DNA of 64,000 nt from Nocardia africana NBRC 100379 (lineage in GTDB: Bacteria > Actinomycetota > Actinomycetes > Mycobacteriales > Mycobacteriaceae). The translations under genes and the position numbers were made by a program. Below, one piece after another: positions 27,361 to 35,981 of this stretch. The notes below the pieces were generated by a model that worked only from the letters and a program-made list of their open reading frames with translations, had not been told where the DNA came from and searched no databases. The DNA lies in the NCBI RefSeq assembly GCF_001612635.1, contig NZ_BDAV01000022.1, positions 1-64,000 of the forward strand. Direction: 5' to 3'. Positions within the stretch are counted from its first letter, which is position 1. Each line of letters begins with the position of its first letter.

Positions 27361-29027
27361 TTGATCAGTTCCTTCTGTGCGGACGCGTCCTGCGCGGCGA
27401 TCTCGCCGGCCCATCGGTAGTCGACCTTGCCCGCCGGGCTGCGGACCACCGAGCTCACGCGGACGACGGCTTTCGGCAACTTGTAGCGAGCGAGCCGCGT
27501 CGCGGCGTCGGCCAGCAGTTCCTCGTCGGTCGGTTCGAATCCGGGACGCAGCTGCACGACCGCGACGACCTCGTTGCCCCACCGCTCGCTCGGCCGGCCC
27601 ACGACGATGACGTCGGCGACCGCGGGGTGGACGATCAGCGCCTCTTCGACCTCCTCGGCGAAGATCTTTTCGCCGCCGGAGTTGATGGTCACCGAGTCGC
27701 GGCCCAGCAGCTCGATACTGCCGTCGGCCAGGTGTCGCGCCCGATCGCCGGGCAGCGCCACGCGCCGGCCCTCGACGACGGGGAATGTGCGTTCGGTTTT
27801 CGCGCGGTCGCCGAGGTATCCGAACGGGATGGCGCCGTATCGGCCCAACCATCCTGTCTCCGGATCGCCCGGTGCGAGAATCCGGCGATGGTCCTCGTCC
27901 ACCACGCAGGTGCCGGCCGCGGGTGTGAATACGCCCGAAACCGCCGGCGCCGCACTGGTACTCAGGTTCGACAACTGGGAACCGGTCTCCGAGGAGCCTG
28001 CCACATCCGCGATGGCGACATGCGGCAGCAGCCGCAGGATGCGGTCCTTGACCGATGCGCTCGCCACCGCGCCGCCGGTGCCGACCAGCTGCAGCGACCG
28101 CCCGTGGTAGCCGCCGCGCTCGAACTCGTCGCACAAGGGAGTCGCGAACGAATTCCCGACGAGGTTCATCAATTGCACGCCCTCGCCGTCGATCACCTTC
28201 CACACCGAAGCGGGGTCGAGCCGGTCGACCACATCGGGGAACACCACAGCACCTCCGCTGAGCAGCCCGGCCAGCGCGATCCATTGCGCCGCGGCGTGCA
28301 TCAGCGGCGGCAACGGCAGCACGACTCGCCGATCGCTCGCGACGGCCAGATCGACGCCCTCCGCGAGCGAGGCCACCTCGAAGAACCCCTCGGGAAGGAA
28401 AGCGGCCAAAGCACTTTCGAGGATGGCGGCCTGCGACCACAACGTTCCCTTGGGCATTCCGGTCGTGCCGCCGGTGTAGACCATGTAGAGGTCGTCGGGG
28501 TCCGGCGCCGCCCCGGGCGTCTCGGCACTCGAGGCAGCCAGAGCGATCTCGTAGTCGAGAGCTCCGGGGAGCAACGCGTTGCCGGATTCGTCGGCGACCT
28601 GGAGCAGGAGCGCCGGCGGATTACGCAGCGAGCCGAGAACCGCTCCGAGAGTCGGCGCGAAGCGGGCGTGGTAGATGATCGCGCGCGGCGCGGAGTCGTC
28701 GAGCAGATAGGTCAGCTCGGCTTCGACGTAGCGATAGTTGACGTTCAGTGATGCCGCGCGAGCGGCCGCCGCACCGAGCATCCCCTCCAGGTACTCGTTG
28801 CCGTTGAGCAGGTACAACGCGACATGATCCTGACCCGACTCCCACGGCTGCAGCTCGGAACGCGAGCGATGCACAGTAATCCCGTGCGCCAGAAGAAGAT
28901 TGGCCAGCCGGTTGACCCGACCCGCCACCTCGCGGTAGGTGAGCCGCCGATCCCGGAACACGATGCAGTCGCGCTCCGGTGCCGCCGCGGCGACACCGGC
29001 GAACAGCTCGGCGTGGTTGTAACGCAT
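27357..29027 (-). CDS. Acyl-CoA synthetase (AMP-forming)
   Basis: Activates a carboxylic acid with ATP and CoA, 556 residues from ATG 29027 (GGAG upstream). ANL-family motifs: phosphate loop YTGGTTGMPKGTLW, the motif GSSETGSQLS, the hinge LLGRDSVTINSGGEKIFAEEVEEAL and the C-terminal catalytic lysine in RSPAGKVDYRW. The combination resembles FadD3/FadD19-type ligases that act on bulky or cyclic acids. It likely activates the acid made by the adjacent aldehyde dehydrogenase (inference). Confidence 0.92.
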   Translation of the reverse strand: MRYNHAELFAGVAAAAPERDCIVFRDRRLTYREVAGRVNRLANLLLAHGITVHRSRSELQPWESGQDHVALYLLNGNEYLEGMLGAAAARAASLNVNYRYVEAELTYLLDDSAPRAIIYHARFAPTLGAVLGSLRNPPALLLQVADESGNALLPGALDYEIALAASSAETPGAAPDPDDLYMVYTGGTTGMPKGTLWSQAAILESALAAFLPEGFFEVASLAEGVDLAVASDRRVVLPLPPLMHAAAQWIALAGLLSGGAVVFPDVVDRLDPASVWKVIDGEGVQLMNLVGNSFATPLCDEFERGGYHGRSLQLVGTGGAVASASVKDRILRLLPHVAIADVAGSSETGSQLSNLSTSAAPAVSGVFTPAAGTCVVDEDHRRILAPGDPETGWLGRYGAIPFGYLGDRAKTERTFPVVEGRRVALPGDRARHLADGSIELLGRDSVTINSGGEKIFAEEVEEALIVHPAVADVIVVGRPSERWGNEVVAVVQLRPGFEPTDEELLADAATRLARYKLPKAVVRVSSVVRSPAGKVDYRWAGEIAAQDASAQKELIK

Positions 29028-29070
29028 CAGATCTCCATCAGGTGAACGGTCGGCAAGGGTGGGGACGCGG

Positions 29071-30765
29071 TCATTTGCAGCGGATGTCGAGCAGTGCCTG
29101 ACGTCCCTCGTCGCGCACGACTCGCAGCGCCTCCTTGATCGCGCCCTCGAGTTCGCTGCGGCGGTGCACCGTCGCACCGTGGCCGCCCGACGCGATGCAG
29201 TACGCCGCCAGATCCGGTGAGGGGGCGAGGTTCGAGAAGCGGTCCTCGCCGGTGGTAGCGGCGGTGCCGTCGGGATAGACGAGGTAGGTCGCCGAGTCGA
29301 CGGCGGTCCAGTTGCTGTTGTTGGCGATGATCGTCAGCACCGGCAGTTCGTGTTTCGCCGCCGCGTGGTGGCAGGCCGCCGGGTTGGCGAACATGTAGGC
29401 GCCGTCGCCGAGCGTGGCGACCACGGTACGGTCCCGCGCGGCGTATTTGGCGCCGAGCGCGGCCGGCAGTCCCCAGCCGAGACCACCCGAGGCGGGCAGG
29501 AAGTAGTAGGTGCCGGGCTTCGTCCGGCCGAGCAGGTCGGGATACGACACGTACTCGTTGAACACGATGTCGTCGTCGTCGAGCAGATCCCCCAGCACCG
29601 CGGAGATGGCCGCCGTGCTGATCACGTCATCGTCGTCACGGGCGAGTTCGGTCTGCCGAAGTCCTTCCGCTGCAGCACGATTCGCTGTGGCGAGGGTACG
29701 GATCTGCTCGGCGCGGGCCTGATCGATGCGCTCGGCCCGGACCTCCAGAGCCTCGGCCAACCGGGCCAGGAACGCGGTCGGCGTGGCACTGATGGTGAGG
29801 TCCGAACGGTGCGATCGCATCGGGTAGCTGGTGAACAGCGGGTCGACGCCGACCTGGGTGATGAAGCAGTTCGCGGCCGGCGCCGTACGGGCCTGAATCC
29901 ACGGCACGTCGCACTCGAGGAATACCACCACGTCGGCCCGCTCGAGCACAGTTGCCACGTCGGCCCCGATGCGGTGCGGATGGTCGAAGGGGATGTTCAG
30001 ATAGCGTGCCCACGGGTCGGCGACGCCGACCGCGAACCGCGTGCTGAGGTCGGCGAGCACGGCGACGGACTCGGTTTCGGCGCCGGCCGCCGCCGCCACG
30101 ATCACCGGGAATTCGGCTGCGACCAGTCGGTCGGCGAGCGCGTCGATGGCTGCCGGATCGGGCTGCAGGGTGGCCGGCACGGGCATCGGCGGTTGCGCGT
30201 GCACCGGTTCGTCGGCCGCCTCGGCGAGTACCTCACGGGGAAGCGACAGGTACACCGGGCCGCGGGGGTGCGCGGAGGCGACGCTCAAGGCGCGGTCGAC
30301 AACGGCCTCCACCTGACGCGGATCCCGTAATTCGTAGTCCCACTTGACGAATTCGCGCACCATGCTCGCCTGGTCGAACATCTCCTGCGACCAATGGATC
30401 GGCAGGTCCCGCGCGCCGGTCGCGCCGAATTCGAGGATCGGCGAACGTCCGGCCGTGACCAGCAACGGCACCCGGTCACGGGCGGCGTTGGCGACGGAGC
30501 ACACCGCGTTACCCGTACCGACGTTGACGTGCAGCATGAGTGCCTGCGGACGACCCGTCACGAGGGCGGCGCCGTGGGCCATACCGCCGGCGAGGTTCTC
30601 GTGGGCGCACAGGACGGGCGTCGGCAGCGTCGGGCCGCCTTCGGCCTTGTTGTCGGCGTAGGCCTCGACGATCGGCGCGAAGTCGGTCCCCGCGTTGACG
30701 AAGAACCACTCGATGCCTTGCTCGGCAAGTGCGGTGAGGTAACGGGTAGCAGCGGTGTGCGGCAT
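29071..30765 (-). CDS. Thiamine diphosphate-dependent enzyme
   Basis: A 564-residue enzyme with three ThDP-enzyme domains: N-terminal pyrimidine-binding domain with the activating glutamate in CAHENLAGGMAHGAAL, a central domain, and the C-terminal diphosphate-binding motif beginning GDGAYMF and ending in the NNSNW asparagines. Overall it resembles acetolactate synthase, benzoylformate decarboxylase or C-C lyases. No ilvN or other small subunit is nearby, so a biosynthetic acetolactate synthase is unlikely. In context it would make or break a carbon-carbon bond, feeding the aldehyde dehydrogenase. Confidence 0.88.
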   Translation of the reverse strand: MPHTAATRYLTALAEQGIEWFFVNAGTDFAPIVEAYADNKAEGGPTLPTPVLCAHENLAGGMAHGAALVTGRPQALMLHVNVGTGNAVCSVANAARDRVPLLVTAGRSPILEFGATGARDLPIHWSQEMFDQASMVREFVKWDYELRDPRQVEAVVDRALSVASAHPRGPVYLSLPREVLAEAADEPVHAQPPMPVPATLQPDPAAIDALADRLVAAEFPVIVAAAAGAETESVAVLADLSTRFAVGVADPWARYLNIPFDHPHRIGADVATVLERADVVVFLECDVPWIQARTAPAANCFITQVGVDPLFTSYPMRSHRSDLTISATPTAFLARLAEALEVRAERIDQARAEQIRTLATANRAAAEGLRQTELARDDDDVISTAAISAVLGDLLDDDDIVFNEYVSYPDLLGRTKPGTYYFLPASGGLGWGLPAALGAKYAARDRTVVATLGDGAYMFANPAACHHAAAKHELPVLTIIANNSNWTAVDSATYLVYPDGTAATTGEDRFSNLAPSPDLAAYCIASGGHGATVHRRSELEGAIKEALRVVRDEGRQALLDIRCK

Positions 30766-30797
30766 GGAAAGCTTTCTGTTGGAGGCGGAGACGGAGA

Positions 30798-31730
30798 TCA
30801 GGTGGCCGGTCGGCCGCGCAGGGACGGGATGACCGACGCCAGTTCGCGCCACTCGGTCATCGGCAGGGTCTGCAGATCCGTGGTCAGCACCTGTACGCAG
30901 ACGTGATCGGCGCCGGCGTCGAGGTGGGCCTGTATCCGCTCGACGATCTGCTCGAGCGAACCACGGGCGACGATGGCGTCGACCAGACGATCGCTTCCGC
31001 CACCGCCCAAATCGTCGTCACCCCAACCCAATCGGCGCAGGTTGTTGGTGTAGTTCGGTAGCGCCAGATACCGCTGCATGAACCGGCGGGCGACCTCGCG
31101 GGCCGCGGTCACATCGGTGTCGAAGACGACGGTCTGGGCGGGCGCCAGCAGCGGTTCGCGCCCGATAGCCTCGCGCGCGGCGGCGGTGTGCTCGACCGGA
31201 ACGAAGTAGGTGTGCGCGCCCACGCCGCGTTGCGCGGCGAGCCCGAGCATCCGGGGCCCGAGCGCTGCCAACACCCGCTGGGGGGCGACCGGCGCGGGCG
31301 CCCCCCAGAAGGTGCCGGCATCCATCCTGTCGAGGTAGTCGACCATCGTGCTGAAGGGTTTGCCACCGTAGCGGCGGTGGTGGTTCCCTTCGACCAACGG
31401 CTGATGACTGACCCCGACACCCAGCAGGAACCGTTCCGGAAACGCCTCGCCGAGGGTCTGCCAGCCCGCATTCATCGTCATGGCGGTGCGAGCGTGCAGG
31501 CTGGCGATACCGGTGGCCACCGTCATGCGAGCGGTGGCCGACAACAGCAGCGCGGCGTTGGCGAACGGCTCCCGGGCAATCGCCTCGGGCACCCACAGCG
31601 CGCCGAAACCCATGTCATCGAGCTCGGCGGCCGCGTCCTGGGCACGGGACATCGGCTGCACATCGAGCTGGTAGGACCAGATTCCCAGCGGGCCGAGGTG
31701 TGGGATGGAAGCTGTGACAACGGATTTCAT
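30798..31730 (-). CDS. LLM-class flavin-dependent oxidoreductase
   Basis: Luciferase-like monooxygenase or F420-dependent dehydrogenase of 310 residues. Family marks are GFGALWVPEAIAREPFANAALLLSATARMTVATGI and the fold ending in GADHVCVQVL. The start ATG 31730 overlaps the upstream amidohydrolase stop as ATGA. If it uses FMNH2, the flavin reductase at 37001-37570, under the same operator, could be its partner; if it uses F420, it would be a dehydrogenase. The sequence alone does not decide. Confidence 0.88.
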   Translation of the reverse strand: MKSVVTASIPHLGPLGIWSYQLDVQPMSRAQDAAAELDDMGFGALWVPEAIAREPFANAALLLSATARMTVATGIASLHARTAMTMNAGWQTLGEAFPERFLLGVGVSHQPLVEGNHHRRYGGKPFSTMVDYLDRMDAGTFWGAPAPVAPQRVLAALGPRMLGLAAQRGVGAHTYFVPVEHTAAAREAIGREPLLAPAQTVVFDTDVTAAREVARRFMQRYLALPNYTNNLRRLGWGDDDLGGGGSDRLVDAIVARGSLEQIVERIQAHLDAGADHVCVQVLTTDLQTLPMTEWRELASVIPSLRGRPAT

Positions 31731-32920
31731 GGCAACAGCCACTCGGCGTTCGTGCGGAAGAACTTGGTGGTGATTTCCTCGCCCAGCGGTTCGAGCTTGG
31801 CGAGCATCGTGTTCATCGAGTCTTTCGTGCCTTCGACGTGCGGGTAATCGGTCGAATAGCAGAAGACGTCGGCGAGATCCGGGTCGTCGCGGAAGTAGCG
31901 ATCGATGGGCTCGAAATTGAACGGCGAGATCCGCACGTTCCGGGCGATGTATTCCGACGGCTTCAACGGGAATTTGCCCGCCGCGGCCCCCGGGAACACG
32001 TCCACATACATGTTCATCCGGCGAGCGGCGTTACCGATCCAATGCGCTCCCACTTCGAGAAGACCCACTCGCAGACGGGGGAACCGCTCGAACACCCCAC
32101 CGAGAACCATGGTCGACAGGTAGTTGTCGATGGCCATGTGGACCGTCGAGAAGATCTGCAGATTGGCGTTCGGGATCTCGGCGGACTGGAAGAGCGCGGA
32201 AAAGGTCTCGGCGAAAGTCCAGCGCGGATCCAGGAAGAAGAACTCGGTGCCGATGTGCAGCGTCACCGCCACATTCGCGGATTCGAACAGATCCCACATC
32301 GGGTCGAGCGCCGAATGCGCCGGCGAGAAACCGCCCGGCGGCTCGTCGGCCTGCAGGTACACCGCACGCGCCCCGCCGTCGACCAACCTCTTGGCGGTAT
32401 CGAGCATTTCGCCGAGATCCTGGCTGGTGGGGACGACCCCGACCATGCGGATACGGTCGGTGTCGGGTCGTGCGCTGTCGAGAGCCCAGTCGTTGTATTC
32501 ACGCATGAAGCGCTTGGCGAATTCCGGCCGCGACAGGTCGCCGAACATCGACACGTCGCCTCCGAAGCGCCCGGCATACGCCATATCGCTCATGCCGCCG
32601 ACCAGCAGCGCCGCGAGCGCCGAGGTCGGAAAGACCAGCTGGCGGTCGATACCCATCGTGTCCAGCACCTCCGCGCGCCGATCGAGATCGATCGCGCTCG
32701 GCGCCGGCGGCCCCTTGATGTCCCAGATATTGTCCGGGTCCACGGCCATCGTGTCCTGCACGCCGGGCTGGTGCATATTGGTGGCGCTCGGATCGGGATG
32801 CAGCCGGTCCGCGACCTCGAAAAGATCGCCCAGCATCCGCCCGGCGGGGCCGAACACCTCTCCGAGGAGGTGACCGGGGATCATTTCGTGGCTGTCGACG
32901 TCATGTGCAAGGAGCTTCAT
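31727..32920 (-). CDS. Amidohydrolase family protein, tandem copy 1
   Basis: Metal-dependent hydrolase or decarboxylase of the ACMSD-like amidohydrolase group, 397 residues. Candidate metal ligands: D-x-H at the N-terminus (HDVDSHEMIP), histidine in VAVTLHIGTE and aspartate in CYSTDYPHVEGT. It is a near-neighbour duplicate of the gene at 33003-34199: both begin with MKLLAHDVDSHEMIP and end with EITTKFFRTNAEWLLP. Group members hydrolyse C-N or C-C bonds or decarboxylate ring acids, so a ring-opening or decarboxylation role is plausible. Confidence 0.9.
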   Translation of the reverse strand: MKLLAHDVDSHEMIPGHLLGEVFGPAGRMLGDLFEVADRLHPDPSATNMHQPGVQDTMAVDPDNIWDIKGPPAPSAIDLDRRAEVLDTMGIDRQLVFPTSALAALLVGGMSDMAYAGRFGGDVSMFGDLSRPEFAKRFMREYNDWALDSARPDTDRIRMVGVVPTSQDLGEMLDTAKRLVDGGARAVYLQADEPPGGFSPAHSALDPMWDLFESANVAVTLHIGTEFFFLDPRWTFAETFSALFQSAEIPNANLQIFSTVHMAIDNYLSTMVLGGVFERFPRLRVGLLEVGAHWIGNAARRMNMYVDVFPGAAAGKFPLKPSEYIARNVRISPFNFEPIDRYFRDDPDLADVFCYSTDYPHVEGTKDSMNTMLAKLEPLGEEITTKFFRTNAEWLLP

Positions 32921-33002
32921 TGCAACCTCTGGTGTTCTGAATCAACCGATCCGAGACCGGGGTGGTCGGAAGCGAGCGCCCGGCAGGCGCTCGCTGTGTC
33001 GA

Positions 33003-34199
33003 TCACGGCAGCAGCCACTCGGCATTCGTCCGGAAGAACTTCGTCGTGATCTCCTCGCCCAAGGGCTCGACCTTCGCGAGCATGTTCCTCATCGAGTCCT
33101 TGGTGCCTTCGACGTGCGGATAGTCGGTCGAATAGCAGAACACGTCGGCCAGCGCCGGGTCGTCCTGGAAGTAGCGGTCGACCGGCTCGAAATTGAAGGG
33201 CGACACCCGCACGTTGCGCGCGATGTACTCGGAGGGCTTCAGCGGGAATTTGGCGGCGGCCGATCCCGGAAAAACCTTGATGTACATATCCATTCGCCGG
33301 GCAGCATTCCCGACCCAATGCGCACCGACTTCGAACAGGCCCAAACGCAGCCGGGGGAACCGTTCGAACACGCCACCGAGAACCATGGCGGACAGGTAGT
33401 TGTCGATGGCCATGTGGACGGTCGAGAACAGCTGAATATTGGTGTTCGGAATCTCCGGGGACTGGAACAGATCCGCGAAGGTTTCGGCGATCATCCATCC
33501 CGGGTCCAGGAACGCGAATTCGGTTCCGATATGCAGAGTTACGGCGATATCGTTGGCCTCGAGCAGCCGCCACAGCGGGTCGAGCGCCGAGTGCGCCGGC
33601 GAGACCCCACCGGGCGGAACGTCCGCCTGCAGGTATACCGCGCGAACACCGGCATCGATCAAATCCTTTGCCGTGGCGATCATTTCGTTCACATCGGGAC
33701 TCGTATTGAGAATCCCCACCATCCGGATCCGGCCGTCGGCCAGGACCGCATTGGCCTTGACCCACTCGTTGTAGGACCGCACGTAGCTCTTCGCGAAATC
33801 GGGCCGCGACACGCCCTCGAACACCGAAAGGTCACCGCCGAAGCGCATCTCGTAAGCGAGGTCCGTCATCTCCCCGATGATCATCGCGGCGATCGCCGTG
33901 GTCGGAAAGACCAGCTGGCGGTCGATCCCCATGACATCGAGGACCTCCGCGCGCCGTCCGAGGTCGATCGCGCTCGGAGCCGAGGGGCCCTTGATCTTCC
34001 AGATGCCCTCGGGGTCGATCTCCTTCGTATCGCCCAGCACGTCGAGCTGGTGCATATTGGTGTCGGTCGGATCCGGCCGGAGACGGTCGGCCGATTCGAA
34101 AACCTTGCCCATGATTCGCCCGGGCTGCCCCAGGACGTCCTCGAGCAGGTGACTGGGAATCATCTCGTGACTGTCCACGTCGTGCGCAAGCAGCTTCAT
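33003..34199 (-). CDS. Amidohydrolase family protein, tandem copy 2 (first gene of the operon)
   Basis: A 398-residue paralogue of the downstream amidohydrolase, identical over long stretches and with the same putative metal ligands (HDVDSHEMIP, VTLHIGTEF, STDYPHVEG). The ATG follows GAGAGG. It is the first gene behind the promoter and CTAGAT-type operator at 34298-34353, with a leader of about 110 bases, so it heads the catabolic operon. Divergence is greatest around residues 100-190, where substrate specificity may differ. Confidence 0.9.
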   Translation of the reverse strand: MKLLAHDVDSHEMIPSHLLEDVLGQPGRIMGKVFESADRLRPDPTDTNMHQLDVLGDTKEIDPEGIWKIKGPSAPSAIDLGRRAEVLDVMGIDRQLVFPTTAIAAMIIGEMTDLAYEMRFGGDLSVFEGVSRPDFAKSYVRSYNEWVKANAVLADGRIRMVGILNTSPDVNEMIATAKDLIDAGVRAVYLQADVPPGGVSPAHSALDPLWRLLEANDIAVTLHIGTEFAFLDPGWMIAETFADLFQSPEIPNTNIQLFSTVHMAIDNYLSAMVLGGVFERFPRLRLGLFEVGAHWVGNAARRMDMYIKVFPGSAAAKFPLKPSEYIARNVRVSPFNFEPVDRYFQDDPALADVFCYSTDYPHVEGTKDSMRNMLAKVEPLGEEITTKFFRTNAEWLLP

Positions 34200-34297
34200 T
34201 GCAGCCTCTCTGGATTCGATACGGGAACGAGAAGATCGGTGGGCTGGAGCCTCGACGTCGATCGGCTTCCGAGAGCCGTCGACCGCCGGTCCGTCGT

Positions 34298-34317
34298 ACT
34301 AGATAGATTGATCTAGT
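34298..34317. promoter_or_regulatory. CTAGAT-N6-ATCTAG operator, copy A (amidohydrolase operon)
   Basis: ACTAGAT-AGATTG-ATCTAGT, a perfect 7-bp inverted repeat with a 6-base centre. On the minus strand it begins 6 bases after the -10 box, so it covers the transcription start. It is the best copy of a motif repeated at six or seven promoters in this window. Confidence 0.8.
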
Positions 34318-34323
34318 GCGGTC

Positions 34324-34353
34324 AGAGTAGACGGGTTTCTCCGACCCCGTCAA
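34324..34353 (-). promoter_or_regulatory. Sigma70-type promoter of the amidohydrolase operon
   Basis: Reading the minus strand: -35 TTGACG (34353-34348), 18-base spacer, -10 TACTCT (34329-34324), followed by the operator. The same arrangement is seen at 37677-37705 and 44893-44922. Confidence 0.65.
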
Positions 34354-34629
34354 CCCTCGGAAGAACATCCGGGCGGCGGATACCTCCCTGACGACTCCCA
34401 CCGGACGAGTCGCCGCCAGAACCGGACGCGCGACCGGGAGACAGCTCTGCGAACAGGGGCCGAGTGCGTCATCTGGTCACCTCGCGGACGATTCGACGTA
34501 TACGAGAAGTCTGTTCCGCGTGGCCCGAGCCCAGTACCCGCCAAGCATCGGGCGGTGGAGGCTTCTTACCCGCCGATTGCCGGGTCGAGGACGACCTGCA
34601 CACCCACGCCACCAACGGCGCATGAAAAA

Positions 34630-34660
34630 GCCCCGCTCGCCTGCTGGAGGCGAGCGGGGC
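34630..34660 (-). terminator. Rho-independent terminator of tetR
   Basis: Perfect 13-bp stem GCCCCGCTCGCCT / AGGCGAGCGGGGC with a 5-base loop. On the minus strand it is followed by TTTTT (34629-34625), the textbook form. It starts 38 bases after the tetR stop codon. Confidence 0.88.
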
Positions 34661-34697
34661 GCGGGGTATGGGCGGGACCGGAGGTGTAACCGCCGGA

Positions 34698-35336
34698 TCA
34701 GTCGCGGCCGCCGCGAGCCGGGCGGTCGTAGCGCCCGGCGGCCAGACCCGCCGCCACGGCGTTGGTCGCGGCGCGGCCGGCGGTGTGCAGCGGTGCCGAG
34801 GACCGTGTCGTGCGCGCGAGCAGCACCGATCCTTCGATCAGGCAGAAGATTTCGACGGCGACTTCGCGCGCGCGTTCGGCGGTCATACCGGCCGTGGTGA
34901 AACGTTCCTGCAACACCTCCAGCCACGACTCGAACGCCTCCGCGGCAGCGGTCCGCATCAGTTCGTCGTTGTTGGCGACCTCCAACGCGATCGTCGCGAT
35001 GGGGCAGGCATAGCCGTAATCGGTTTGCTCCAGCATGCCGGCGGCTTGGACGAAGGAATCGGCCGTCGCCTCGACAACGTCGGCGCCGGGCGGGTACACC
35101 GATTCCAGCAGTTCCCGGTACCGGGCGCCGCCGTGAGCCAGAGCGGCGGCGCCGAGTTCCTGCTTACCGCCGGGGAAGAAGTGATAAAGCGACCCGTAGG
35201 GCGCTTCGGCGGCGGCGAGCACAGCCTTGATGCCGGTAGCCCCGAAGCCCTGACGGCTGAACAGCTCCGTCGCAGACTCCACGAGGCGCTCTCGTGTTTC
35301 AGGCCGCTTACCGAGGGTTGACGAGGTGGGTGACAT
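34698..35336 (-). CDS. TetR-family regulator (LmrA/YxaF-like), probable master of the local regulon
   Basis: A 212-residue repressor. The helix-turn-helix covers about residues 12-58 (ETRERLVESATELFSRQGFGATGIKAVLAAAEAPYGSLYHFFPGGKQEL), with the YHFFPGGK hallmark of the LmrA/YxaF subgroup and a matching C-terminal domain. Its own promoter carries operator copy B, and it sits among the genes with the other copies, so it is the natural candidate to bind CTAGAT-N6-ATCTAG (inference). The mRNA appears leaderless: TAATCT (35348-35343) ends 6 bases before the ATG and there is no ribosome binding site. Confidence 0.9.
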   Translation of the reverse strand: MSPTSSTLGKRPETRERLVESATELFSRQGFGATGIKAVLAAAEAPYGSLYHFFPGGKQELGAAALAHGGARYRELLESVYPPGADVVEATADSFVQAAGMLEQTDYGYACPIATIALEVANNDELMRTAAAEAFESWLEVLQERFTTAGMTAERAREVAVEIFCLIEGSVLLARTTRSSAPLHTAGRAATNAVAAGLAAGRYDRPARGGRD

Positions 35337-35352
35337 GTGTCTAGATTACGCC

Positions 35353-35372
35353 ACTAGATCAATCTGTCGATA
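35353..35372. promoter_or_regulatory. CTAGAT-type operator, copy B (tetR promoter)
   Basis: ACTAGATCAATCTGTCGATA, matching the inverse of copy A at its first 13 bases but degenerate in the second arm. It lies between the likely -35 (TCGACA on the minus strand) and -10 (TAATCT) boxes of tetR, which fits autorepression. Confidence 0.65.
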
Positions 35373-35531
35373 TGTGACCTTCGACCTAGTGGGATCCTCT
35401 CCGGCATCAATGTCGGTCAAGCGTCCGATCAACGGCCCGATCCCGCCCCCTCGGCCACGAATCCTCTCACACAAAACCCGGCGGACTCCGGCTTTTTCGG
35501 AGCCATAGCGGGGCTGTTGCCCCCACCGGAT

Positions 35532-35551
35532 TCTTGATAGATTGATCTAAT
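35532..35551. promoter_or_regulatory. CTAGAT-type operator, copy C, overlapping the NIPSNAP start codon
   Basis: TCTTGATAGATTGATCTAAT shares GATAGATTGATCTA with copy A. Its last two bases are the first two of the ATG at 35550. The internal TAGATT (35538-35543) ends 6 bases before the ATG and can serve as the -10 box of a leaderless transcript. Confidence 0.72.
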
Positions 35552-35888
35552 GGATGATAATCAACGAGTCTTCGAACTCCGCACATACGATGCTGTACCA
35601 GGCAAAATCGACGCACTTCTGACGCGGTTCCGTGAGCACGCGGCGGCACTGTTCGAGAAGCACGGAATGACCAACATCGGTTTCTGGGTCGCGAGCGACG
35701 ACGAGGGCAAACCCACCGAAACCCTGGTCTATCTCGTCGCTCACGAAAGCCGGGAGGCCGCCAAGAAGTCGTGGGAGGCCTTCTGGGCGGATCCCGAGTG
35801 GCTCGCCGCCAGGTCCGACGGCGAACAGGTCACGGCCAGTGCGTCATCGATGTTCCTCGACCCCACGGGTTTCTCCGAACTGCGCTGA
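35550..35888 (+). CDS. NIPSNAP family protein
   Basis: A 112-residue ferredoxin-like alpha+beta barrel protein. The NIPSNAP pattern is visible in VFELRTYDAVPGKIDALLTRFREHAAALFEKHGMTNIGFWV and, near the end, the W-x-A-F-W-x-D-P-E-W segment. These proteins often accompany catabolic monooxygenases and hydrolases, but their biochemical role is not established. There is no ribosome binding site; the start codon overlaps operator copy C and is probably used by a leaderless mRNA. Followed by an SDR gene 93 bases downstream. Confidence 0.88.
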   Translation: MDDNQRVFELRTYDAVPGKIDALLTRFREHAAALFEKHGMTNIGFWVASDDEGKPTETLVYLVAHESREAAKKSWEAFWADPEWLAARSDGEQVTASASSMFLDPTGFSELR

Positions 35889-35981
35889 CACGCTGCCGCC
35901 CCCTCGCGGGGCTTCCCCGGCGACGCGCCGGGCCATCTCGACATCTGCCCCGGCCTCGCCGGGCCATTCGGAGGATTTTGC

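Larger units (their letters stand above)
34200..34697. other. Intergenic region: operon promoter, operator and tetR terminator
   Basis: No supported gene. It contains the amidohydrolase-operon promoter and operator (34298-34353) and the terminator of the upstream tetR gene (34630-34660). The 270 bases between them show only short frames with uneven composition, and I see nothing else there. Confidence 0.6.

Noticed and set aside
29071..30765. Calling the ThDP enzyme a biosynthetic acetolactate synthase (ilvB)
   Set aside because: No ilvN or ilvC neighbour and it sits in a catabolic operon; only the ThDP-enzyme class is supported.
34318..34629. Short frames in the gap between the amidohydrolase promoter and the tetR terminator
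   Set aside because: None has a ribosome binding site, codon pattern or family resemblance; treated as non-coding.
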